The position numbers were made by a program, and so were the translations under genes. Below, one piece after another: positions 57,436 to 64,000 of a stretch of DNA of 64,000 bases (position 1 is the stretch's first letter; each line of letters opens with the position of its first letter). Origin of the DNA: Lachnospiraceae bacterium. GTDB lineage: Bacteria; Bacillota; Clostridia; Lachnospirales; Lachnospiraceae. The notes under the pieces were generated by a model. It was not told the DNA's origin and made no database searches. It saw only the letters and a list, made by a program, of their open reading frames with translations. The stretch lies in the NCBI GenBank assembly GCA_022483465.1, contig JAKVNF010000001.1:1116001-1180000 (forward strand), written 5' to 3'.

Positions 57436-58338
57436 TCAGTTCCCGTCGTGGTCCGCCATCCACCGGGTCAGAAGCGCCTCGTACTTCGGGGTGTCCTCCA
57501 CAAAGCACATGTGCCGTGCGCCGTCAAAGAGCTCCCACTTCGCATCCGGAATTCCGTCGTACATCGTCTTGGCGATAAGCGGCGAGCACAGGTCATTGGT
57601 CCCGCTGATGACCAGGGCCGGGGCCGTGATCTCGCCGAGCCGGTTCGTCACGTCGAAGTCCTTCAGAGTCCCCATGGGCGTGAACTCATTGGGACCCCAG
57701 GCCGTGATATAGGACTCGGTCCCCGACTTCTTGGGCCGGCGCAGGCACTCGGGATCCTCCGGTCCCGGCGCACTGGCGCAGTAGCGCTCCATGAAGATCT
57801 GCGTCGCCTCCTGCACCTTCGGATCGGAGAAGTCCCCGGTCTGTTCAGCATGGCGGATTGCCTCCTGGGACTCTTCCGGCAGGAACCGAATCCGTCGGTG
57901 CTGCTCATGTCCCCAGAGCTGGGAGGAGGAGAGGGTGCTCGAGAGAATCACCGAGCACACCCCCGCGGGCTTCCGGTCCAGGAGATAGGACAGCGCCAGC
58001 ATGCCGCCGAAGGACTGTCCCAGGAGATGAAAGTGTTCCAAATGCAGGCCCGCCACCAGATTTTCCAGCTCCCGGCCCCAGGTGTCCATGACCCACAGAT
58101 CCGGGCGGTTCTCCACGTAGGAGTTGCCGCAGCCCAGGCAGTCATAGCTGATGACCGGCCGCCCCGTGTCCGCGAGGCCGTCCAGTACCTCAAAGTAGTT
58201 GTGGGTGGAACCCGGCCCACCATGAAGAAGGAGGAGTGCCGGCTTATCCGCGGCCTCCCCCTTTGGCTTCACGATGCGATAGTAAGTCCGGTATCCGAGG
58301 AAGGGAAGATATCCCTCCTGAATCTGATGCGTTTCCAT
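57436..58338 (-). CDS. Proline-iminopeptidase-family alpha/beta-hydrolase
   Basis: A 300-residue cytoplasmic hydrolase. LLLHGGPGSTHNYFE is the oxyanion HGGPG motif of prolyl iminopeptidases, LLGQSFGGMLALSYLL has the nucleophile Ser, and GTNDLCSP and GARHMCFVED supply the acid and His. It would release N-terminal Pro or other residues from peptides. GAGGAG is 8 nt before the ATG. It is downstream of the hypothetical gene at 58372-59010 (33 bp), possibly one transcript. Confidence 0.9.
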   Translation of the reverse strand: METHQIQEGYLPFLGYRTYYRIVKPKGEAADKPALLLLHGGPGSTHNYFEVLDGLADTGRPVISYDCLGCGNSYVENRPDLWVMDTWGRELENLVAGLHLEHFHLLGQSFGGMLALSYLLDRKPAGVCSVILSSTLSSSQLWGHEQHRRIRFLPEESQEAIRHAEQTGDFSDPKVQEATQIFMERYCASAPGPEDPECLRRPKKSGTESYITAWGPNEFTPMGTLKDFDVTNRLGEITAPALVISGTNDLCSPLIAKTMYDGIPDAKWELFDGARHMCFVEDTPKYEALLTRWMADHDGN

Positions 58339-58371
58339 TCGTCTGTCTCCTCAAAGTGTTGTCGGTTTTTG

Positions 58372-59010
58372 TTACGGACTGCCGACGCCGGCAATCGCGA
58401 TGACCAGGTTCGGAACTTCCGGCTCTGCCGTGATGGGCGGGCTCTCCTGGGGATTCACGCAGGTGTACAGCATGCTCCGGATGCGCCCCCGGTCCGCCAT
58501 GTAGAGCTGGCGGTTGGCGGAGAGGAAGCCGTTGACATAGGCGGTCTTGTCAGTCCGGTAGGTGAACAGGAACTCCCCACCGAAGTCTACCATCCGGCAG
58601 ACCATCGAGTCCACCAGATCCACGCAGTGCCGCACCGTGTCACGGGCGATCACCGGCCGCAGGGCAAATACCTGGCAGACCCCGTCGCCGTAGTTGAAGA
58701 CGAAGCTCCGCTCTGCCGGCTTCTCGATGCAGTACTCCACCAGGGTCCGGATCCGGTACCGGGTTTCCACCGGGTACTCCTCATAGAGCTTCTTGTAGTG
58801 AAGAATCTCCTTCTTTTCCCGGATCTCCTGTCCCGTCAGGATCACGCCCGGCGGAATCCCCCAGCGATCCTCGTATGCCTGCAGGATTTCCTCCACGTTG
58901 GGGAAGTCCTCCTCAAAACTGCCCAGAAAATCCAGGTAGTCATCCTCCGTGGGTGCGTGCAGGCACGCAAAGACATCTGTCTCCAGGAGGGCGTGCAGCA
59001 CGTCTGACAT
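58372..59010 (-). CDS. Hypothetical protein
   Basis: A 212-residue protein from the ATG at 59010 (AGGAG just upstream); the open frame continues to 59157 without a site. It is mixed alpha/beta with no signal peptide or span. Segments such as DDYLDFLGSFEEDFPNVEEI and LVEYCIEKPAERSFVFNYGD are visible, and the C-terminus is hydrophobic (VPNLVIAIAGVGSP). No family was recognised. It precedes the iminopeptidase gene. Confidence 0.6.
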   Translation of the reverse strand: MSDVLHALLETDVFACLHAPTEDDYLDFLGSFEEDFPNVEEILQAYEDRWGIPPGVILTGQEIREKKEILHYKKLYEEYPVETRYRIRTLVEYCIEKPAERSFVFNYGDGVCQVFALRPVIARDTVRHCVDLVDSMVCRMVDFGGEFLFTYRTDKTAYVNGFLSANRQLYMADRGRIRSMLYTCVNPQESPPITAEPEVPNLVIAIAGVGSP

Positions 59011-59219
59011 GCTGCTCCTGCCCCGAAGTTCCTCTGTGAACTTATCCTTCAGTATGTTTGTGCCTGCCACTGTCTTATCCCGTGCGGTCAGATTTCCGCG
59101 TTTTACCTTTCTATCTTTATTTTCGCACAGTTTCAGGATAAAATAAAGACAAGGCAAAAATAGCCGCTATTAAAGGGCTAGTTGTCTGAAAGATTCGTTA
59201 AATATTTCATGAATTTCGA

Positions 59220-60677
59220 TCAATGGAGATTCTCCAGCGTCTCGTTCTGCTCCGCCAGCTGCCGGTCCAGTTCCTCGATCCTAGCGTCAATCTCCTGGGT
59301 CTTGCCCTTCTCCAGGGTCACGACCTCGTCCCACTTGCGGTCCCGCTCTGCCCGCTCCTTCTTGGCGGCAAAGAGATCATCCTTGAGCCGGCTGTAGACC
59401 TGCTGCTCATCGGCGAGCTGCTCCTCCATCTCCTTCTTCTTTCTGCGCTGCAGGAAGGTGAGCCGCTCCTTCTGGGCCGTGAGGGAAGAGATGACACCGT
59501 TTGCCTCCTCGAGCTTTTTGTTGATCCCCTCGAGATCCGCAAGGCCCGTGTAGAACTCCTCCTTCTTGCTGGCAAGCCCCTCGGCCTGCCGCTCCTTCTG
59601 CTCGTTCAGGGAGGCCTTCTCGCGGTTGAGCTCCTCGATCTTGGCCTCGATCTGTGTCCGCTCCTTCTCGACCTGCTTTTTGCGCACGGCTTCTGCCTTT
59701 TCCTCTTCCTCCCGGCGCTTTTCCTCCATCTTCCGGATCTCCGGGGTGGAGAAGAGCTCCGCCTTTTTGGCGGCCAGGCTGACCGGCGTCTTGTACTCCT
59801 CGCCGTTGATCGTCTGGGTCACCTGCTCCAGGGGATTCAGATCCCGGATCGTCTCCACCAGGGAGAACAAAAGCTCATTGTCGGGGTTGTTTTTGCTGAC
59901 GTCCCGGATGCAGTCCGCGGACTCCTCAATCACCACGTCCAGCGCGGCCGCATACTCCTCCCGAACCTTCGCAAGGTCCGCCAGGATGGTCTCCCCGTCG
60001 GGGCTTCCGGTGCACGACGCCCTGGTGATCTCCTCCTGCACGACCTGGAAGCCCAGCTGGAAGCACACCGCCTCCTCATGCATGCGCTGCTCCATGTTTG
60101 CCCGGAAGGCGGCGAGGGACGATGCCGTCAGCTCTCCCGCCGTAAAGCCCGGATCGGAGAGCGGCAGGCTCTCCGGCCAGGTCTGGGCCGGCACCAGGGT
60201 CTCCATCCACTGCTGCAGAAAGGTCAGGATCTGCTCCCCGGGGATGGTGGGATCGTTGACCCGGATGTGGAACTGCTGGGTTCCGCCGGGCAGGTACACG
60301 GTCGGATAGTAGTTGCGGCTGCCAGAGAACCGCACAATGTTGTAGGTGCCGCAGACGCTCCCAAAGGAGAAACTCTGCTGCCTGGCATCCGGATCTTTCT
60401 CCGCGTTCTCCGAGGCCGCGGCGACCAGCTGCACATACTTTCCCAGCGACCGGCCGGTGATGCCCTCCATGGCGCCCTTCGGATAGGGCTCATAGAGGCT
60501 GCTGGCGATGACCAGCGGTGCGGCCTCCGGATCCTTCGGCTGCTCCCTATCGGGGAGCCAGGCGGTAAAACTCTTCTTCAGATCTCCCCGGGTGGCAAAG
60601 CCCGCAGGAATCCCGATCGTGCAGGCGGCAAGTGCCGCCTTCTTTCCATTGGCAAATGTTACTGCATCGATTTCCAT
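59220..60677 (-). CDS. Hypothetical protein with long C-terminal coiled coil
   Basis: A 485-residue protein. The N-terminal ~270 residues form a globular region (GKYVQLVAAASENAEKDPDA; GGTQQFHIRVNDPTIPGEQI; SLPLSDPGFTAGELTASSLA), with no family that I know. From about residue 310 to the end it is almost pure charged coiled coil (RKMEEKRREEEEKAEAVRKK, QIEAKIEELNREKASLNEQK). No signal peptide or span. It starts 22 bp after the patatin gene stop, so the two are one operon; a membrane-lipid or envelope role is possible but not shown. Confidence 0.65.
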   Translation of the reverse strand: MEIDAVTFANGKKAALAACTIGIPAGFATRGDLKKSFTAWLPDREQPKDPEAAPLVIASSLYEPYPKGAMEGITGRSLGKYVQLVAAASENAEKDPDARQQSFSFGSVCGTYNIVRFSGSRNYYPTVYLPGGTQQFHIRVNDPTIPGEQILTFLQQWMETLVPAQTWPESLPLSDPGFTAGELTASSLAAFRANMEQRMHEEAVCFQLGFQVVQEEITRASCTGSPDGETILADLAKVREEYAAALDVVIEESADCIRDVSKNNPDNELLFSLVETIRDLNPLEQVTQTINGEEYKTPVSLAAKKAELFSTPEIRKMEEKRREEEEKAEAVRKKQVEKERTQIEAKIEELNREKASLNEQKERQAEGLASKKEEFYTGLADLEGINKKLEEANGVISSLTAQKERLTFLQRRKKKEMEEQLADEQQVYSRLKDDLFAAKKERAERDRKWDEVVTLEKGKTQEIDARIEELDRQLAEQNETLENLH

Positions 60678-60699
60678 AACCCATCCTCTGCAATGATGA

Positions 60700-61473
60700 T
60701 CAAGTCAGGGACGCAAGAAGTCCCGTTGTATCCGCATATCCCATGGCCTCATTCCGAAGGAGCTTGTCCTCGGAAAAGTCCAGCGTCCCCGCATGGGGCC
60801 GATCCTCCAGCGGGCGAGAGGGCCAGATCTCCAGCCGCCGCGCCCCGGGGACAAAGTCCTTCGCAGGCGTGTGATCCTGCTGCGTCAGGTAGGAGACGAT
60901 CTCGAGCTCCATCGGCTCGGGCCGCAGGATCTTCACCGGGACCTTGTCCGCAGGTTCCGGCGCTTCCAGCCCCTTCGGCACCACGCCGCCGTCGGTGTAG
61001 TGCAAGCCCCAGAGGGGCACCGCGGGCAGCACCCCCGGAAGGCTCCCGCTGGCGGTCACCAGGCGGCGCATCTCCCCCGGAGTCCTGCCGTTAAGCAGAA
61101 AGTACTCGGGCCGCGCCGTCTCCCGGCAGTAGCAGCAGACCGTGACCGGCACCGGGAGAGCTTCCATCTTCTCATCGGGGATCAAAGACGCCCAGAAGTC
61201 CTGCATGTACTGATCCCAGTCCGGGATCTTTGCCCCGCTCTGGAGCGCCGCAAAGGCCTTGCCCAGCTCCCGGAAAAAGCGGCGCAGAAAGTCCGGATCC
61301 CCCGCCGCGTAGGCGAGAGCGGTCATCGCGCCAATGGAGCAGCCGGAGAGGACAAGATTCTGTTTTTCCAGTCCCGCCTCCTCCAGCGCCTGAAACATGC
61401 CGATCTGGTACACACCCTTGGCGCCGCCCCCCGAGAGGGCGATGCCGGTGCGAACGCCGGTCAGTTTTCCCAT
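60700..61473 (-). CDS. Patatin-like phospholipase
   Basis: A 257-residue protein from the ATG at 61473 (AAGGAGG 6 nt upstream). GIALSGGGAKGVYQIGMFQA is the glycine-rich oxyanion loop, VLSGCSIGAMTALAYA has the nucleophile Ser in GCSIG, and HYTDGGVVP the Asp of the catalytic dyad. Patatins cleave acyl chains from lipids. There is no signal peptide. The next gene of the operon encodes the coiled-coil protein. No CD-NTase or other defence gene is adjacent, so a CBASS effector role is not supported. Confidence 0.88.
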   Translation of the reverse strand: MGKLTGVRTGIALSGGGAKGVYQIGMFQALEEAGLEKQNLVLSGCSIGAMTALAYAAGDPDFLRRFFRELGKAFAALQSGAKIPDWDQYMQDFWASLIPDEKMEALPVPVTVCCYCRETARPEYFLLNGRTPGEMRRLVTASGSLPGVLPAVPLWGLHYTDGGVVPKGLEAPEPADKVPVKILRPEPMELEIVSYLTQQDHTPAKDFVPGARRLEIWPSRPLEDRPHAGTLDFSEDKLLRNEAMGYADTTGLLASLT

Positions 61474-61621
61474 GCTCTGCCTCCTTCCCGCCGGGTGGCA
61501 AATTCCCATTGATTATATCACCTGTGGAGAGGGGATTGGGCTGAACCGGCGCAAAGTTTTCGCACTCTTTTTTCTGAATTGCGCGGTAAAGCAGATCTTC
61601 TCTGACAATTATAATTTATGT

Positions 61622-61650
61622 TTGACAGATTGGTCTCTCAATGGTAAGCT
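61622..61650 (+). promoter_or_regulatory. Sigma-A promoter of large ncRNA 2
   Basis: TTGACA (61622-61627), 17-nt spacer, TAAGCT (61645-61650), with the same GTCAGAA at the predicted start as paralog 1. Confidence 0.75.
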
Positions 61651-61656
61651 GTAGTC

Positions 61657-62093
61657 AGAACAAAGAAGGAAAGCACTTCACCATCCAAACCTCCTGACGA
61701 GAAAGGGAGGGGCGGAAATCCGACAAAGGAGGTACGGACCGAAGGGCACGTAAGGACCACAGAACCATAATTGAATCCCCAACAAGGAAGGTAAGACCAA
61801 TGTACTAAGCAGATCCAAGCGAAACCGTGAAGCGAAGTGAACGAGATTCCGATATCGGAAAGGGATATCAGGGAAACCGTAAATCAGCACACGAGGATTC
61901 GACCAATGCAGATCTGAGACGACACCACTGACAGGCACAAAGAGAAGGTACAGTCCAATGGGAAGGAAAGCATGATTGACAACTGAATAGAGCAGCTGCA
62001 AAGGAGGACAAACCAATGAAAATCATGCAGATCAATCGGTTTATCAGTTAGCAGGACATCGATCAGGGAAGCTGATGGATGTCCTCTTTTTTT
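61657..62093 (+). ncRNA. Large structured ncRNA, paralog 2 (about 437 nt)
   Basis: Its 5' and 3' blocks match paralog 1 (50337-50789) in sequence and order: CCTGACGAGAAAGGG, GCGGAAAT, GGTAC, ACGTAAGG, CCACAG, CCATAATT, CAGATCAATCG and TTTATCAG. It ends in a terminator (AGGACATC-ATCAG / CTGAT-GATGTCCT, then seven Ts). Purine-rich linkers (GGAAGG, GAAGG) recur through the body. The ISL3 copy 3 is inserted 20 bp beyond the T-run. No frame with a ribosome binding site spans it. Confidence 0.75.
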
Positions 62094-62113
62094 GCCCTTT
62101 TTTATTCTTTTTT

Positions 62114-63867
62114 GGCCCTTTCACTTTTTTTGTGGGATGAGCCCTTCCTGACCGTCTCCGAGGTCCTCTGCCCCCGGTCCTCCACAGGTGCCCTCTGCTC
62201 TCCGTGTATCTGTACTCCCGGGCGGACCGTGGGAGCATCGCCGAGGGGCCCACGGTCTCGGAACAGCGTTCTCCATCAGATCCGCTTGTACGGATTTCTG
62301 GATGCATCCATGATCTTTAGGAAAAAGTACTCATCATCTGGAAGGCCATAGGCTTTCCTGCGGATGACCTTGATGTGTGCGTTGATCCCCTCTATCTTCC
62401 CGGAGCTGATCGGACAGAGCCCGTATCCCACAATGCCGTCAAAGTGGTTCTCAATGAGCCTGGCAAACCAGAGAAAGTGCTCATTTTTCGTGCCCCTGCA
62501 CCAGTCGATGATATCTGTAAACTTCTCGATCATCGTCGCCTGATTGGCTGAGGCATATGCTTCCTGCATGGCCTGCTTGATCAGATCACAGGTGAACAGC
62601 AGCTTGTTCGAGTTGATGATGTCGTCGTATCGCCGCTCGAAATCGTCATGGGTATGCCTGTAATCGGTCGTACCGAAGATCGCAGATCCCTTGCGGCACA
62701 CCTTGCCCTCACGGGCTTCCTGATCGTGTTTCTGCAGGGACTCCCTGCTGGCACAGAGTATCTTCCTTGACCCCTTCAGGATAGCAGCTTCCTCGACCAG
62801 GCCTTCCTTCTTCAGGCGGATCTGTTCCTCCTTCCGAACCTCGGCAATGACCTTCTCGTTGAAGTTCTTGACGATGTGGAAATGATCATAAACGATCTGG
62901 ATCCAACCGCATTTTGCCTTGAAAGCCTCCTGGAAGTCGCTGTTCATATCCATGGCAACGGCCTCTACATGATGCATCCAGTCGTCACCCACCAGCTCCA
63001 TGAATTCTTCTACAACGGCCTTTGTTTTGCCTGCTCGGATGAACAGCACCGCACCGGTTATCAGGTCTATGATGTGCGTCGCATATTTGTGTCCGTTATG
63101 CAGCTTGAACTCGTCAATGGCAAGATACCTTGCATAGGCGGCAGGCTTTTTGAGCTTGCCATTCTCATCCGCGTAAAGACTCTTCAGACGCTTAAGATCG
63201 ATCTTCTTGATCGTATTGATGTTGACGCCAGTAATGATTGCCGTGTCCGTAAGGGTAAATTCATCCATAGAAAGATAGCGAATGATCAGCTGCTCAAGCT
63301 CCTTTGTAATCATCGAATCATCTGCCTTGAACGCGACATCCGGTGTGATGGTCTTGCCACAGAGATTGCATCTCCACTGGTACTTGTCGCACTCAATGAT
63401 GGTTTGGCATGCCTGAAAGGGAATGTGTTTGATCTTCGTGTGGTAGGTCTGATTCTTGTACATTCTGCGCCCGCAGCAAGAGCATACAGGATGGTCCAGC
63501 TGGTCCAATTTACCGCGCAGAATATAAGCCCTTTTGAAGGTATTCTCACTCAGTTTGCTCTTCCGCATGGAGTGGAAGGGCCTGACGTCTCGAATAGGAA
63601 CCTCTTCAACGCTCTCCTGATGGAACCCCGTCAGGTGGCTTGGGAACATCAGATAGTCATTTTGAGTCCGGGCAGCAAAAGACATTTGCCCATTCGCCTC
63701 GGTGTATGTATAATTCTGATTCATAAGAGGTTTCCTTTTTATCCCGTATTGCATATCTTGGGCGACGTGCAATCGAGATGATATCAGGAAATCTCTTTTT
63801 GTAAATAGAAGATATTCTCTATAGGCTGCCTTCTTTTAGTGCATCACACAAGAAAAATGAAAGACCC
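62114..63867 (-). mobile_element. ISL3-family insertion sequence, copy 3 (1754 bp)
   Basis: Ends identical to copy 2; target duplication TCTTTTTT (62106-62113 and 63868-63875). The insertion lies in the T-rich tail after large ncRNA 2. Confidence 0.93.
62276..63724 (-). CDS. ISL3-family transposase (copy 3)
   Basis: A 482-residue intact transposase, ATG at 63724 with AAGGAAA upstream. It is identical in the visible body to copy 2 and differs from copy 1 at a few positions (LKSLYAD; GYGLCPIS). All family features are as in copy 1: zinc-ribbon cysteines, DDE core and C-terminal KIEGINAHIKVIRRKAYG. Together with copy 1 it gives two possibly active transposases in the window. Confidence 0.93.
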   Translation of the reverse strand: MNQNYTYTEANGQMSFAARTQNDYLMFPSHLTGFHQESVEEVPIRDVRPFHSMRKSKLSENTFKRAYILRGKLDQLDHPVCSCCGRRMYKNQTYHTKIKHIPFQACQTIIECDKYQWRCNLCGKTITPDVAFKADDSMITKELEQLIIRYLSMDEFTLTDTAIITGVNINTIKKIDLKRLKSLYADENGKLKKPAAYARYLAIDEFKLHNGHKYATHIIDLITGAVLFIRAGKTKAVVEEFMELVGDDWMHHVEAVAMDMNSDFQEAFKAKCGWIQIVYDHFHIVKNFNEKVIAEVRKEEQIRLKKEGLVEEAAILKGSRKILCASRESLQKHDQEAREGKVCRKGSAIFGTTDYRHTHDDFERRYDDIINSNKLLFTCDLIKQAMQEAYASANQATMIEKFTDIIDWCRGTKNEHFLWFARLIENHFDGIVGYGLCPISSGKIEGINAHIKVIRRKAYGLPDDEYFFLKIMDASRNPYKRI

Positions 63868-63934
63868 TCTTTTTTTCGAAGTCCTTCCCGCCCCCAGGCC
63901 TTGCGCAGAGGGCTTGCTGCCGCCTAAAATAGTA

Positions 63935-64000
63935 GGCGTTAGTAAAGAACCGGGTTGATGGGTTCCATACCACAACCTCCATGGTGAACTCTCGACGCGA
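63935..64000 (-). mobile_element. End of a third ISAzo13-family element, cut by the window edge
   Basis: From 63935 the sequence is GGCGTTAGTAAAGAACCGGG onward, the same inverted repeat and following bases as 56498-56563. Whether it is a full element or another 308-bp miniature cannot be seen. Confidence 0.88.

Noticed and set aside
60700-61473. Patatin as a CBASS (CapV) effector
   Set aside because: No CD-NTase, Cap2/Cap3 or other signalling gene is adjacent.

Overview
The window looks like chromosome from a high-GC member of the Clostridia, most likely a Lachnospiraceae-type gut anaerobe. This is inferred from strong AGGAGG-type ribosome binding sites on nearly every gene, an AzlCD exporter with an Lrp regulator, a C69 dipeptidase, DUF6465, DUF2200 and VanZ-like proteins, an RsiV-type sigma/anti-sigma pair, a CIRCE operator, and the ISL3, IS110, IS4 and ISAzo13 transposases. 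No tRNA, rRNA, cas genes or prophage were seen. The standard genetic code fits.

Layout. 1-2271: an esterase and a GPH sugar transporter that runs off the left edge. 2583-9587: a mobile-element cluster. A small heat-shock gene (hsp20-1) has been cut from its promoter by an ISAzo13-family element (3223-5051), an ISL3 copy (5209-6961) follows, then a tandem array of four small-RNA genes (6970-7812), then an IS4-type element (7939-9587) sitting between the ribosome binding site and start codon of a decayed acetyltransferase gene. 10404-16625: a coherent operon for galloyl-ester use (tannase, UbiD-type decarboxylase, UbiX, GPH transporter) with a divergent AraC regulator. 16608-25469: housekeeping and stress genes, including a KptA, an ECF sigma/RsiV pair, MmuM and a nitroreductase, plus two genes with in-frame stops. 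25489-28665: an Lrp regulator divergent from a MATE-AzlC-AzlD operon. 28716-29084: two more small-RNA genes of the same family as the array. 29153-33621: a chimeric pseudogene, a 59-bp tandem repeat, a membrane phosphoesterase and an IS110/IS1111 element. 33766-54145: metabolic, peptidase and envelope genes. 54326-54879: a second hsp20 under a CIRCE operator. 54899-63867: two more ISL3 copies, one of them carrying a 308-bp miniature derived from the ISAzo13 family. A third end of that family enters at 63935.

The most interesting material is non-coding. (a) Six short RNA genes (four tandem at 6970-7812, two at 28716-29084) share one promoter plan: four TTCACA-like boxes spaced exactly 11 bp, 9 nt, then a -10 element. 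Most have a covarying 5' hairpin, and all have a C-rich segment that is the exact complement of a ribosome binding site plus AUG-AAA-AA, and an intrinsic terminator. They look like a response-regulator-controlled, multi-copy, translation-blocking sRNA family, in design like the streptococcal CiaR-dependent csRNAs but with Pho-box-like promoters. (b) Two paralogous ~440-450-nt RNAs (50337-50789 and 61657-62093), each with a consensus promoter and terminator and no convincing reading frame, share conserved 5' and 3' blocks, as expected of a large structured RNA. (c) Element ends and target duplications can be read to the base for five insertions. They show a miniature element nested in an ISL3 transposase gene, and ISL3 copies preferring T-runs next to promoters and terminators.
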